A stretch of 11,782 nt of DNA, taken from assembly GCA_030612185.1 (NCBI GenBank), contig JAUWOI010000083.1, positions 1-11,782 of the forward strand, in the 5' to 3' direction. Below are positions 1 through 7,386 of the stretch, one piece after another. The notes beneath the pieces are model-generated. The model was not told the DNA's origin, searched no databases, and saw only the letters and a list, made by a program, of their open reading frames with translations. A program made the position numbers and the translations under genes. Source of the DNA: Anaerolineae bacterium (GTDB lineage: Bacteria > Chloroflexota > Anaerolineae > B4-G1). How positions within the stretch are numbered: the first letter of the stretch is position 1; each line of letters begins with the position of its first letter.

Positions 1-2839
1 CCGGCATCGCAGCTCGCGCGTGCATGACCAGGTTCAGCACCATCTGCTGCACCCGTGGCGGGTCGGCGTTGACCGTGGACTCGTCTGGACCGTAGGCCAG
101 GACGATCTCGATGTTCTCCGGCAGGGTGCGTTCCAGCAGTCTGATCTGCTCTTTCAAGAGCGGTAACAAGTTCAGGGGTTGTCGTTTGAGCATCGCGCGC
201 CGGCTGAAGTCCAGGATCTGCTGGATCAGGTTGGTCGCGTGCATTGCCTGCTGGTTGATCGTGGCCAACCGCTCGCGGCTCCGGGGGGACAGATCCTCCG
301 TCTGCGATAACATCTGGGCGTACAGGACGATCGTCGCCATGATGTTGTTAAAATCGTGGGCGATGCCGGCGGCCAGTTGGCCCACGGTGGCCAGGCGTGC
401 TTGTTGCTGGCTATACCGTTGGAATTCGCGCTCCCGGGTCATGTCCCGGATGACCAACACCCACCCATCGGGCGAGGGGCCGATTTCGATGGGCTTGGCA
501 ATGATCTCGAATACCCGTGGTGGGGGGCCTTCCAACGCCACTTCGTGCCAAAAGCCATGGTAAGGTGAGGTGAGCAGTTCGGCCAGCGGGCGGTCGCCCA
601 GGTGAGTGAGGGTGTCCCCACCGCTCGCGTTGGCCAGCGCGACCAGGTCTTTCCGGCCCAGCGGGTTGGCCAGAACGACCTGTCCATCGGCACCCAGCAA
701 GAGCACCCCTTCTGGCACCGTGTCCACGATCTGCTGCACCTGTTGGGCCTGCTCCTGGATTTGCGCCAGCAGGCGCGCCCGTTCATCCTCCGCCTGCTTG
801 CGCTCAGTGACGTCGCGTCCCAGGACGACAATTCCTTTCCGCTCGCCATCTGGAAAAAATACGGGTACTTTGATCACATCGTAGACCCGGACCGTACCGT
901 CGGGATGAGGGATCATCTCTTCTCCGCGAGAAAGAATGCGCTTCTCCCACGTTCTTGCATCGGTTTCTTTGCACGTGAGGAATGTATTTCGAAGAAGACT
1001 ACTGAGTTCAGCCAGTTCAGAATCTTTCTTTCCCCGGTAGTCCACACCCTCGAGTTGGAAAAGGCGGATGCTGGCATCATTGACCTCAAGCCCCCGTCCC
1101 TCTCCATCCTTGAAGCAAACGAAGTCCGGCATAGCGTCAATCAAAGTCCGCAACTGCTCCTCGTTTTCTCGCAGCGCTTCCTCCGCCCGCTTGTGGTCGG
1201 TAATGTCACGTGTGCCCCCCAGGATTCCGACGAGCCGGCCATCTGGGTCACGCAGGCCAGTCACTTTGAGCTCAGTCCAGATCGTAGAGCCGTCTTTGCA
1301 GTATTGCTCCAGTTCCAGCGTCGCCGACCTGGACAAATCTTTTTGCTCCATGCGCTCTATAGCCATTTCTTCTGCGAAGACCTTCGTGGCAACCTCAAGG
1401 GAGGCGGGAGTCAAAGCCTCTTCCACCGTTTGGGCCATCGTTTCCTCAACGCTGTAGCCTCGCATACGTGTGACGGGGGGACTGACATAGGTATACCGCA
1501 GGTTCATATCCATAGTCCAGATGACATCTGTCACGTTCTCGGCCAGCAGACGGTAGCGCCCCTCACTTTCCTGCAGCGCCCTCTCCGCTTGCACCCGCTC
1601 GGTGATTTCGCGCGCCTGCTGTATATTTTGTAATCCAAGTAAAGAAATATTATTAGCCACGGTCTCAAGAAAGGATATCGCTCGCTTGAACTGTTCCTTA
1701 GACCCGATCTTCAGTTTTCTTGCTGCTGCAACGAGTTGATCTGGATCCGCGCCAATCTCCTCGGCATAATCACGCACCTTGTCCTCAGGAAGTTGGCTGG
1801 TCAACTTTTGTCCAATGCCCCAGGTATCTACGCGTTTATCTCCTATGAAGATCGGTACTGCGCCGTCCTGTATTTCTTCGAAATTGTTGCAAGGAGCCAG
1901 TGCAGATGAGCCATCAGCCGCCAGGTGAGACAGACTTGTATCTGAGATTTCACATCTTTCCATACCCCTTTTAGTCGTGCGAATGATCCTGCAGAACTCA
2001 CTGAAATTACTTGGCTTTGTTATCGGCTCACCCTCGTCATCAAACATGAGACAGGCAACAGCATAAGATTCAGCGAACCCATCCTGCAATTCCTGCAGAA
2101 CATCAATATCAACGATATCGGTGAGTTTTAGATCACTCGTCTCACCAACAGGTTGTGATAATACGAGAAGTCTGTGTTTCAACACTTCCTCTGCTTGCTT
2201 GCGCTCGGCGATTTCTCTCTGCGCTTGTTCGTACAACCGGGCATTCTCGACAGCGACGGCCGCGTGGTTGGCGAACAAGGTCAGCAATTCCAAGTCAGCC
2301 TGTGTGAAGCGCCGGCTTTCCACATCGTGTAGCACGTGGATCACCCCTGTCACCTGGCCCTGCCAGACCATCGGTGCGCTGAGTATGGCAGTGAAGGGCT
2401 GCTCTTCATCGTAGACAGCGGCCCGGTTACCCCAGGTACGGTAATCGTCAATGATCAGTGGTTCCCCGGTCTGGGCCACAGTGCCAGCCGCGCCATCGCC
2501 GTACTTGAGCACTATCCCGGTGAAATCACGTGGGGTATTGTAACTCACCACACAGCGGGCTTCCTCTTGGGCCGGATCGCATAGGTACAGCCCGCCGCCC
2601 AGAGCGTTCAGCAGCCGCGCTGCCCGCTCGACGATGGTCTGGAGCAGTGTGGGCAAATCGTGCGGCACGGTGACGTCGAGCACAGTTGCCTGGAGCGCGC
2701 CCAGTTCTTCGGCTCGGCGGAGCAGTGCCTGCTCCGCCCGCTTGCGCTTGACTTCCGAGGTCTCCAACTCTGCCATGCGTTGGCGCATTTCTGCCAATTC
2801 ATTGATCAGTTGCTCCCTGGCCTTACGTTCGTCTTTCAT
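1..2839 (-). CDS. Multi-sensor histidine kinase (GAF, PocR-like, 3 PAS, HisKA), 3' end cut by window edge
   Basis: The frame stays open from an ATG at 2839 to the left edge, giving 946 codons with no stop. An AGGAGG-type ribosome site lies 8 bases before the ATG. Domains in order are a charged coiled coil (about 1-50), a GAF domain (45-200), a PocR-like sensory domain (about 235-400, Cys283, Cys296 and Cys317), PAS domains (about 425-550, 563-680 and 700-803) joined by ERKQAEE-type helical linkers, and a HisKA dimerisation domain with the motif GIAHDFNNIM and phospho-acceptor His828. The ATPase domain has just begun at the edge. No membrane segment is visible, so the protein is probably cytoplasmic and senses soluble ligands before phosphorylating a response regulator that is not in the window. 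The N-box reads NLVMHARAAMP, with His940 where these kinases normally have Asn. The PocR portion is far more A+T rich than the rest. The kinase assignment is firm; the ligand is unknown. Confidence 0.93.
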   Translation of the reverse strand, partial: MKDERKAREQLINELAEMRQRMAELETSEVKRKRAEQALLRRAEELGALQATVLDVTVPHDLPTLLQTIVERAARLLNALGGGLYLCDPAQEEARCVVSYNTPRDFTGIVLKYGDGAAGTVAQTGEPLIIDDYRTWGNRAAVYDEEQPFTAILSAPMVWQGQVTGVIHVLHDVESRRFTQADLELLTLFANHAAVAVENARLYEQAQREIAERKQAEEVLKHRLLVLSQPVGETSDLKLTDIVDIDVLQELQDGFAESYAVACLMFDDEGEPITKPSNFSEFCRIIRTTKRGMERCEISDTSLSHLAADGSSALAPCNNFEEIQDGAVPIFIGDKRVDTWGIGQKLTSQLPEDKVRDYAEEIGADPDQLVAAARKLKIGSKEQFKRAISFLETVANNISLLGLQNIQQAREITERVQAERALQESEGRYRLLAENVTDVIWTMDMNLRYTYVSPPVTRMRGYSVEETMAQTVEEALTPASLEVATKVFAEEMAIERMEQKDLSRSATLELEQYCKDGSTIWTELKVTGLRDPDGRLVGILGGTRDITDHKRAEEALRENEEQLRTLIDAMPDFVCFKDGEGRGLEVNDASIRLFQLEGVDYRGKKDSELAELSSLLRNTFLTCKETDARTWEKRILSRGEEMIPHPDGTVRVYDVIKVPVFFPDGERKGIVVLGRDVTERKQAEDERARLLAQIQEQAQQVQQIVDTVPEGVLLLGADGQVVLANPLGRKDLVALANASGGDTLTHLGDRPLAELLTSPYHGFWHEVALEGPPPRVFEIIAKPIEIGPSPDGWVLVIRDMTREREFQRYSQQQARLATVGQLAAGIAHDFNNIMATIVLYAQMLSQTEDLSPRSRERLATINQQAMHATNLIQQILDFSRRAMLKRQPLNLLPLLKEQIRLLERTLPENIEIVLAYGPDESTVNADPPRVQQMVLNLVMHARAAMP
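1611..2179 (-). other. A+T-rich segment encoding the PocR-like domain of the kinase
   Basis: This stretch of the kinase gene uses many A/T-ending and rare codons (TTA, ATA, AGA, AAT), unlike the sequence on either side. Bases 1621-1680 contain 19 G+C of 60, whereas 601-660 contain 42 of 60. It is bounded by two copies of a coiled linker (EIAERKQAEE and EITERVQAER), whose DNA at 2189-2215 and 1583-1609 matches in 22 of 27 positions. The encoded domain carries the PocR hallmarks: an opening of the type DIDVLQELQDGFAE, then PSNFSEFCRII, then ERCEIS. It lacks the usual cysteine-histidine CHAG-like motif, having PCNNF instead. Insertion by recombination between linkers is my inference. Confidence 0.6.
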
Positions 2840-3014
2840 CTCGTGTACCTCCCAATGGCCCAAGTGTACCCGGTCTCCGCCGGGGTGCCGGGCCTTTCAT
2901 ATCGAAGGGGCAGGTGCAGGTGAGGTGGCTCTTTCTGCGGCGGGAGGAAGACGGGGTTTGCAAGCCTGCACTGAGCAATCGACCCGCTAGTGTGTCGCTG
3001 GAAACATTGGCACT

Positions 3015-3308
3015 GTGGCACAGCCTGCGGATCTCTGCGGAGCGTACCTTCCAGGATGCCGAGTCGGGAGAGAGCGGGGATGCCCACAGATGTCGGGCCT
3101 GGATCCATCAGAGGGACTGGCCCTGTGGTTCGTGGCGGAGACGAGGATGGACTGGGCTCACGTACAGGCACGTAACCCGGAATCGGCCCGGCAACTGGAA
3201 ATGCTGCCAGTCCTCTTGACGGCCAATACACGGGACTTACTGCAGGCCACCTCTGTTTCATCGGGCGTGCTCCATCCGGATTCGCCTGGAGGCTCAACGC
3301 CGAAATAG
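3015..3308 (+). pseudogene. Possible small or remnant ORF, unrecognised
   Basis: This is a 97-codon plus-strand frame in an otherwise gene-free region, opposite to every other gene in the window. The second half reads like a real helical protein (for example ALWFVAETRMDW and LEMLPVLLTANTRDLL), while the first half looks like random translation. That pattern fits the tail of a decayed gene better than an intact one. No good ribosome site precedes the ATG. I do not recognise a family. It could equally be chance. Confidence 0.15.
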
Positions 3309-3341
3309 CGATCCAACTTGCAGTCTAATGTTGACGTTATT

Positions 3342-3370
3342 ATTATACTCCAACGGTTTGAGCGGGGCAA
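3342..3370 (-). promoter_or_regulatory. Candidate sigma-70 promoter upstream of the kinase
   Basis: On the minus strand a perfect TATAAT (3342-3347) lies 17 bp after TTGCCC (3365-3370), which matches the -35 consensus at four of six positions. Transcription would start near 3335 and run towards the kinase ATG at 2839, leaving a long leader. The local sequence is A+T rich against a G+C-rich background. This is the best promoter-like sequence I found in the gap, but nothing confirms its use. Confidence 0.5.
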
Positions 3371-3398
3371 ATCCGCTTTCTTCACCGCGACCGTTGAT

Positions 3399-3463
3399 GC
3401 GTGAAACGTGAAAAAGCCTCTCCACATTCACATTGACGTTTGATCACGTTTCACGTTTCACGC
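3399..3463. repeat. Perfect 15-bp inverted repeat of CACGTTT heptads
   Basis: The left arm GCGTGAAACGTGAAA (3399-3413) is the exact reverse complement of 3449-3463, with a 35-base spacer. The right arm continues outward as a 7-base tandem (CACGTTT twice, then CACG, from 3445). It lies 34 bases past the stop of the PrpD-like gene. With the long spacer and no U-run after the stem, it does not look like an ordinary intrinsic terminator. A dispersed intergenic repeat or a protein-binding site is more likely. Confidence 0.75.
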
Positions 3464-3496
3464 CGAGCCAGGCAGTCAGCCAAGATGCGGCTCAGG

Positions 3497-4897
3497 TTAC
3501 CGGTCACCGATCAACAACTGCATATACTCGCCGATGTCGGCAAAGTCCTCCAGTGACCAGGTGGCCTCGATCACCCGCCGTTGCTTCTCCGGTGTCAGGA
3601 CGGCGGCAGCGTTGGCGCGGAACTTGGCGATGATGTCGTCGTCACTCATCGGGTTCTCCGGGCTGCCCTTGGCGTGGTCCACCTGTTCCTCGTAGACCTC
3701 CCCGCCGGTGGTGGTGATGCGCACGATGGCCCGCTTCACCGCCGGGAACAGCGTATCAATCTCGGAGTCGGCCACGACCTTGATCTTGGGCAGAGTGGCC
3801 CAGATGCGCGGGTCGCGCAACTTCTCCTCCTCGAAGGAACTGGGCAGGACGTTGCCATCGGCGACCGCGGCGGCGATGCAGTAGGGCAGGCTGTGGTCGG
3901 CCGTCTCCTTCGTCGTTGGTTGGTACTTGGAGGGGTCGGAGAGGATGTCGGCCCCACGGGTGGTGGTGCGCACGTGCACTTCGGCCACGTCCTCGGCGGT
4001 GATATCGTTAGCGCGGCATAAGTTCAGCACGGCGGTGATGGGCTGGTGGGTCAGCGCCTCGGTGGGGAAGGCTTTGTAGGAGCAGGTGGTGATGAGGAAC
4101 TTTTTCCTTGGTTCGACTTCGCTCACCACAGGCAGGCCGTCCAGCAGCGTGTCGGTGGACCACGCGACGTTGCTCAGTACCTCGATCAGCCCTTCCTTGC
4201 CCTCGATGACCTCGACCGGGCCGGTGTACCCCTCGCGGGCCAGGAGCGCGGCACGCACTCCCGCCTCAGTCGCCATCGGGTCGGCGGTGTTTTTCATGTT
4301 CGTCAGGTGGCCCGCCACAACACCGCCGAGCGTGAAGTGGGAACTGCCGGAGATGCCGGCCGCCGCGACGGTCTGATCCTCGCTCAAGCCGAGCATACGG
4401 GCCGCGACGAAGGGGGAGACGAACTGGGTCAGGGTGGCGTGATGCCAGCCGACCTCGCGGACGCCGGGGGTGGCGGCCAGGCACCAGCGCATCTCCAGTT
4501 CGTAGGCGATGAGGATGCCGACGATGATCTCCCTCCCATCCCGATGTGCGACTTCGCCGGCGGCCAACGCGGCGGGGATGACGTCGGAGGGGTGAGAGGG
4601 GTCCTGCTCCCAGTAGATGTCGTTGTAGTCCAGCGCCCGCACCAAGAGCGCGTTCATCAGCGCTCCGTTGGCGATGTTAGTGCGGTGGCCACTGCCGATG
4701 ACCGTTGCCTCCGGTGTGCCGCCGAGTGCGACGATGTAGCGGTGGGCGGCCTGCATGTCCTCATTGGGTACAGCAGCCAGTGCACAGCCAACGGAGTCTA
4801 GCAGGAAACGCTTGGCCTCGTGCACCGCGTCGGCGGGGATATCTTCGTACTGCAGGCCCAGGGCAAAGCGGGCCATCGTGTGGGTAATGCTGTTCAT
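3497..4897 (-). CDS. MmgE/PrpD family protein (2-methylcitrate dehydratase-like)
   Basis: This 466-residue protein has the usual length and signature of the MmgE/PrpD family. That family includes 2-methylcitrate dehydratase, cis-aconitate decarboxylase and iminodisuccinate epimerase, all acting on small di- or tricarboxylates without a metal cofactor. Visible conserved stretches are RFLLDSVGCALAA near the N-terminus, RALDYND (Asp90, Asp93), HPSDVIPAALAAGE (His102), Lys202 in NMKNTADP, and a YKAF...TH segment (Lys275, His284). The start is placed at ATG 4897, preceded by AGGAG six bases upstream. A longer frame reaching 4933 would run into the repeat DNA upstream, so I reject it. It is the last gene of unit B, 79 bases after the IDH-like gene. 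The family call is safe; which of dehydratase, decarboxylase or epimerase it is cannot be read. No prpB or prpC partner is present, which argues against a simple methylcitrate role. Confidence 0.93.
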   Translation of the reverse strand: MNSITHTMARFALGLQYEDIPADAVHEAKRFLLDSVGCALAAVPNEDMQAAHRYIVALGGTPEATVIGSGHRTNIANGALMNALLVRALDYNDIYWEQDPSHPSDVIPAALAAGEVAHRDGREIIVGILIAYELEMRWCLAATPGVREVGWHHATLTQFVSPFVAARMLGLSEDQTVAAAGISGSSHFTLGGVVAGHLTNMKNTADPMATEAGVRAALLAREGYTGPVEVIEGKEGLIEVLSNVAWSTDTLLDGLPVVSEVEPRKKFLITTCSYKAFPTEALTHQPITAVLNLCRANDITAEDVAEVHVRTTTRGADILSDPSKYQPTTKETADHSLPYCIAAAVADGNVLPSSFEEEKLRDPRIWATLPKIKVVADSEIDTLFPAVKRAIVRITTTGGEVYEEQVDHAKGSPENPMSDDDIIAKFRANAAAVLTPEKQRRVIEATWSLEDFADIGEYMQLLIGDR

Positions 4898-4912
4898 TCG
4901 TGTCTCCTGTGA

Positions 4913-4922
4913 GTGAAACGTG
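4913..4922. repeat. Isolated copy of the GTGAAACGTG motif
   Basis: This is the same 10-mer found at 3401-3410 within the inverted repeat downstream of the PrpD-like gene. That gene is therefore bracketed by copies of the motif. This copy sits just before the ribosome site of the gene. Confidence 0.5.
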
Positions 4923-4933
4923 TTGCGTGTCAA

Positions 4934-4967
4934 AGAAACCAGGTTTTTTCCGAAAAACCTGGTTTCT
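4934..4967. repeat. Perfect 15-bp hairpin, AGAAACCAGGTTTTT type
   Basis: AGAAACCAGGTTTTT (4934-4948) and its exact reverse complement (4953-4967) flank a four-base loop. The hairpin sits in the 79-base gap between the stop of the IDH-like gene and the PrpD-like start. On the minus transcript the stem is followed only by TTTG, so it would be a weak terminator or attenuator at best. From memory, palindromes of AGAAACC/GGTTTCT are common in Anaerolineae intergenic DNA, so it may be a dispersed repeat element. It could also reduce expression or protect the upstream message. Confidence 0.8.
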
Positions 4968-4976
4968 GGTGACTGC

Positions 4977-6095
4977 TTACAATCGTTCTGCCACTGCCTG
5001 CGCTACTTCCAGTGTCGTGTTACTCCCGCCCAGGTCGTAGGTGCGCACCTTTCCCTCGGCGATCACACCGGCGATGGCTTGCTCCAGCGCCTGCGCCGTC
5101 TCTGTCTCCCCCAGCCAGTCCAGCATCAGTTTGACTGCCAACAGCATGGCGGTGGGGTTGCCCTTATAGAGGCCGGCGTACTTGGGGGCCGAGCCGTGGG
5201 TGGGCTCGAAGACGGCGAAGTCGTCGCCGATGTTGCCGCTGGAGGCGAACCCCAGCCCGCCCACCAACTGCGCCGCCAGGTCGGAGACGATGTCGCCGAA
5301 CATGTTACTGGAGACCATCACGCCATAATCCTGCGGGTTCTTGACCAGCCACATGGCCATGGCGTCCACGTTCGCCTCCCACAGTTCGATCTTGGGGTAT
5401 TCGGCGGAGATCTTGCGAGCCTCGCGCACCATCAGCCCGGAGGTCTCGCGGATGACGTTAGGCTTTTCGACCAGGGTGACGGTGGGGTAGCCGTGGGTTT
5501 CTGCATATTCGAAGGCGCGGCGCACGATGCGGCTGCACCCTGCGCGGGTGAAGATACGGCAGGAGACGGCAATGTCCTCTGAGGATACACTCTCGAAGGC
5601 GGCCATGCGGGGACTGTGTGCTTCTAGCACCGCCCGCACCTCTTCCGGCAGTGGGTGGAACTCGACCCCGGCGTAGAGACCCTGCGTGTTCTCGCGGAAG
5701 ACGACTAGATTAACGTCATCCCGGTAGTTGAGCGGGTTGCCCTCGAAGGCTTTGCAGGGGCGCATGTTGACGTACAGGTCGAAGAGTTGGCGCATGCGCA
5801 CGATAGGACTGCGGTAGGTGAGCCCTTGGCCCTGAAGTGCGGGTGTCAACTCCGCCTCGGCCTCCTCCTTGGGCTTGGATGTGATAGCGGCGAAGAGGGC
5901 ACAGTCGCACGTCTTGAGGGTGTCAACCGTGCGCTGCGGCAGCGGTTCGCCCTCCTGGCACCAGAACTCCCAGCCGATATCGGCGGGGATGTATTCGGCG
6001 TCGAGCCCGATCTTGTCGAGCGCGATTTGCGCAGCGTCCATCACGTCTTTGCCGATGCCATCGCCAGGCATCAGCGCGATGCGGTACTTAGACAT
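4977..6095 (-). CDS. Isocitrate/isopropylmalate dehydrogenase family enzyme
   Basis: This 372-residue protein is full length for the beta-decarboxylating dehydrogenase family, which oxidises a 2-hydroxyacid with a neighbouring carboxylate (isocitrate, isopropylmalate, homoisocitrate, tartrate, D-malate) and usually releases CO2. The nucleotide entry MPGDGIG (9-15), substrate arginines Arg102, Arg112 and Arg134, catalytic Tyr141 (NTQGLYAG) and Lys211, and metal-binding Asp244, Asp268 and Asp272 are all present. The substrate loop reads SPIVRMRQ, not the SLN of true E. coli-type isocitrate dehydrogenase. The coenzyme loop HGSAPKYAG has Lys305-Tyr306, as in NADP-dependent isocitrate dehydrogenase, instead of the Asp of NAD enzymes. 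AAGGAGG stands just before the ATG. It lies 61 bases after the DAO gene and 79 before the PrpD-like gene, so it is the middle gene of unit B. Active-site integrity is clear; the substrate is not. Confidence 0.93.
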   Translation of the reverse strand: MSKYRIALMPGDGIGKDVMDAAQIALDKIGLDAEYIPADIGWEFWCQEGEPLPQRTVDTLKTCDCALFAAITSKPKEEAEAELTPALQGQGLTYRSPIVRMRQLFDLYVNMRPCKAFEGNPLNYRDDVNLVVFRENTQGLYAGVEFHPLPEEVRAVLEAHSPRMAAFESVSSEDIAVSCRIFTRAGCSRIVRRAFEYAETHGYPTVTLVEKPNVIRETSGLMVREARKISAEYPKIELWEANVDAMAMWLVKNPQDYGVMVSSNMFGDIVSDLAAQLVGGLGFASSGNIGDDFAVFEPTHGSAPKYAGLYKGNPTAMLLAVKLMLDWLGETETAQALEQAIAGVIAEGKVRTYDLGGSNTTLEVAQAVAERL

Positions 6096-6120
6096 TTGTC
6101 CTCCTTATCTTACGAATGGA

Positions 6121-6136
6121 TGATCATGTTTGATCA
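6121..6136. repeat. Two TGATCA palindromes 10 bp apart
   Basis: TGATCA occurs at 6121-6126 and 6131-6136, one helical turn apart, in the 61-base gap between the DAO gene and the IDH-like gene. The spacing could suit a DNA-binding protein, but a six-base palindrome pair may also be chance. Confidence 0.3.
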
Positions 6137-6156
6137 AGGTTCCCGAGTAACAGCCA

Positions 6157-7314
6157 TTACACGACGTTGTACTCGACAATTTCCTCTCCTCGCTCGAAGC
6201 GGTCAAAGTGCAACGATGTGATGTCCAGCGTGTGGGCCGCCCCGTCCAGGATCTCTTCCGCCAGCAGCAGGCCGCAGGCGGGGCCGTGCTGGAACCCATG
6301 GCCACTGAAGCCGCCGATGCAGTAGAACCCTCCCACCCCGGCGATGTGGCCCAGGATGGGGTGCGCGTCTGGGGAGTCCTCATAGAGCCCGGCCCAGCGG
6401 CTGGCGAGCCCCGCCCGCTCCAGGATGGGCAAACGCTGCATGGCGGCCTCCAAATGCACCAACTCCCATTCCTCGTCCACCGATTGGCCGAAGTCTACTG
6501 GCTGGTCTGGGTTCGACATGCCGGTCAGGATGCCCTGCCCCTCGTGGTGGAAGTACAGGGATTGGGCGAAGTCAATGGTGAAGGGGAAGTCATGCGGTAT
6601 CCCCGGTATGGGGCCGGTGACGATGATCTGGCGACGGACGGGCACGATAGGGATGTCCACGCCAGCCATTTTGCCGACCACACCTGCCCATGGCCCGGCC
6701 GCGTTGACGACGACCGGCGTCGTTACCTCCCCCTGGTCGGTGACAACGCTGCGCACCCGTCCTCCCTCGACGCGGATAGCGGTCACGTCCACATCGGTCA
6801 GCAGTTTCACCCCCATCCTCCGCGCCCCGGAGACGTACCCCTGCACCACGCTGTTGGGATCCGCCAGACCGTCACGCGCGTGGAAAGTCCCGGCCAGGAC
6901 GCCCTCCAGGTTGATCAGTGGCGCTATCTCGGCGATCTGCGCCGGTTCTAGCCACTCCGTCTGCACGCCCAGCCGGTGCTGCATTTCCACGTTTTGGCGG
7001 AAGACGGTCACGTCTTCTTCGTTAGTCAGCAGGAAGAGGTAACCGCAATAATGCAGGTCAATCGGCTGATCCAACTCCTCCTCGAAGCGGTCCAGCATCG
7101 GCAGGCTGAGGAGGGAGAGACGGACGTTGATCTCAGTGCCGAATTGGTAGCGGATGCCGCCGGCGCACTTGCCGGTGGCCTGAATGCCGAAGAAAGACTC
7201 CCGCTCCAGTAACAACACATTCCGGCAGCCCTTCAGTGCCAGGTGGTAGGCGGTGCTGGCGCCCATCACGCCCCCACCGATGATGATTACGTCAGCCGTT
7301 TTTGGTAAGTCCAT
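6157..7314 (-). CDS. DAO-family FAD-dependent oxidoreductase (sarcosine oxidase beta-like)
   Basis: This 385-residue flavoenzyme opens with an ADP-binding fold (DVIIIGGGVMGAS, Gly13, Gly15, Gly18), followed by the LLERE acidic residue position and the GKCAGGIRYQFG segment typical of sarcosine/glycine oxidase-like enzymes. The mid-region VVNAAGPWA and the C-terminal GGFSGHGFQHGPACGLLLAE complete the FAD site. Such enzymes oxidise the C-N bond of amino acids or secondary amines, giving an imine. The start is taken at ATG 7314, with GAGGTG seven bases upstream. An ATG at 7338 in the same frame has no properly spaced ribosome site. It is the first gene of unit B, directly behind a strong consensus promoter with a leader of about 44 bases. 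It is only a distant relative of the other DAO protein in the window and has no Fe-S partner beside it. Substrate unknown. Confidence 0.93.
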   Translation of the reverse strand: MDLPKTADVIIIGGGVMGASTAYHLALKGCRNVLLLERESFFGIQATGKCAGGIRYQFGTEINVRLSLLSLPMLDRFEEELDQPIDLHYCGYLFLLTNEEDVTVFRQNVEMQHRLGVQTEWLEPAQIAEIAPLINLEGVLAGTFHARDGLADPNSVVQGYVSGARRMGVKLLTDVDVTAIRVEGGRVRSVVTDQGEVTTPVVVNAAGPWAGVVGKMAGVDIPIVPVRRQIIVTGPIPGIPHDFPFTIDFAQSLYFHHEGQGILTGMSNPDQPVDFGQSVDEEWELVHLEAAMQRLPILERAGLASRWAGLYEDSPDAHPILGHIAGVGGFYCIGGFSGHGFQHGPACGLLLAEEILDGAAHTLDITSLHFDRFERGEEIVEYNVV

Positions 7315-7359
7315 CTTATTACACCTCATTCCACACATCCACCCGATATGGTTAACACA

Positions 7360-7386
7360 GGCTAATTATAGCCAACGTTAGCCAAC
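7360..7386. promoter_or_regulatory. Operator-like repeats overlapping the unit B promoter
   Basis: TAGCCAAC occurs twice as a direct repeat ten bases apart (7369-7376 and 7379-7386), filling the spacer between the -10 and -35 boxes. GGCTA at 7360-7364 is an inverted copy facing TAGCC at 7369-7373, around the -10 box. One-helical-turn spacing on top of a core promoter is what a repressor site looks like. No regulator is identified. Confidence 0.45.

Larger units (their letters stand above)
2840..3496. other. Intergenic region between the PrpD-like gene and the sensor kinase
   Basis: These roughly 660 bases hold no gene I recognise. They contain the inverted repeat at 3399-3463 and a candidate minus-strand promoter at 3342-3370. 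If that promoter is real, the kinase message has a leader of about 500 bases. The segment 2840-3300 is open in several frames on both strands. The minus reading that runs through it starts with TTG and gives a proline-rich, low-complexity product with no family resemblance. The plus-strand reading is listed separately. I see no tRNA and no convincing terminator. Confidence 0.5.

Noticed and set aside
439..849. Minus-strand open frame of 136 codons
   Set aside because: It is an out-of-frame shadow of the PAS3/HisKA part of the kinase, rich in Arg, Ser and Trp as expected for a shifted reading of G+C-rich DNA.
602..1633. Plus-strand open frame of 343 codons
   Set aside because: It is antisense to the kinase, whose minus frame is open without interruption and shows clear GAF, PAS and HisKA motifs. 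The plus translation resembles no family.
2836..3297. Minus-strand open frame of 153 codons ahead of the kinase
   Set aside because: It has a TTG start with no convincing ribosome site, a proline-rich low-complexity translation, and overlaps the kinase start codon.
3399..3463. Intrinsic terminator after unit B
   Set aside because: The loop is 35 bases long and no U-run follows the stem on the minus transcript, so I call it only an inverted repeat.
4046..4801. Plus-strand open frame of 251 codons
   Set aside because: It is antisense to the PrpD-like gene; the Gly/Asp/Val-rich translation is typical of a reverse-frame shadow.
4928..4933. A lone TTGACA on the minus strand before the PrpD-like gene
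   Set aside because: At 17 bp downstream the sequence is ACAGGA, not a -10 box, so there is no support for a separate promoter.
4898..4933. Longer start for the PrpD-like protein at 4933
   Set aside because: The added 12 residues are encoded by repeat DNA, and the ATG at 4897 has its own well-spaced AGGAG.
6208..6951. Plus-strand open frame of 247 codons
   Set aside because: It is antisense to the first DAO gene and shows no recognisable domain.
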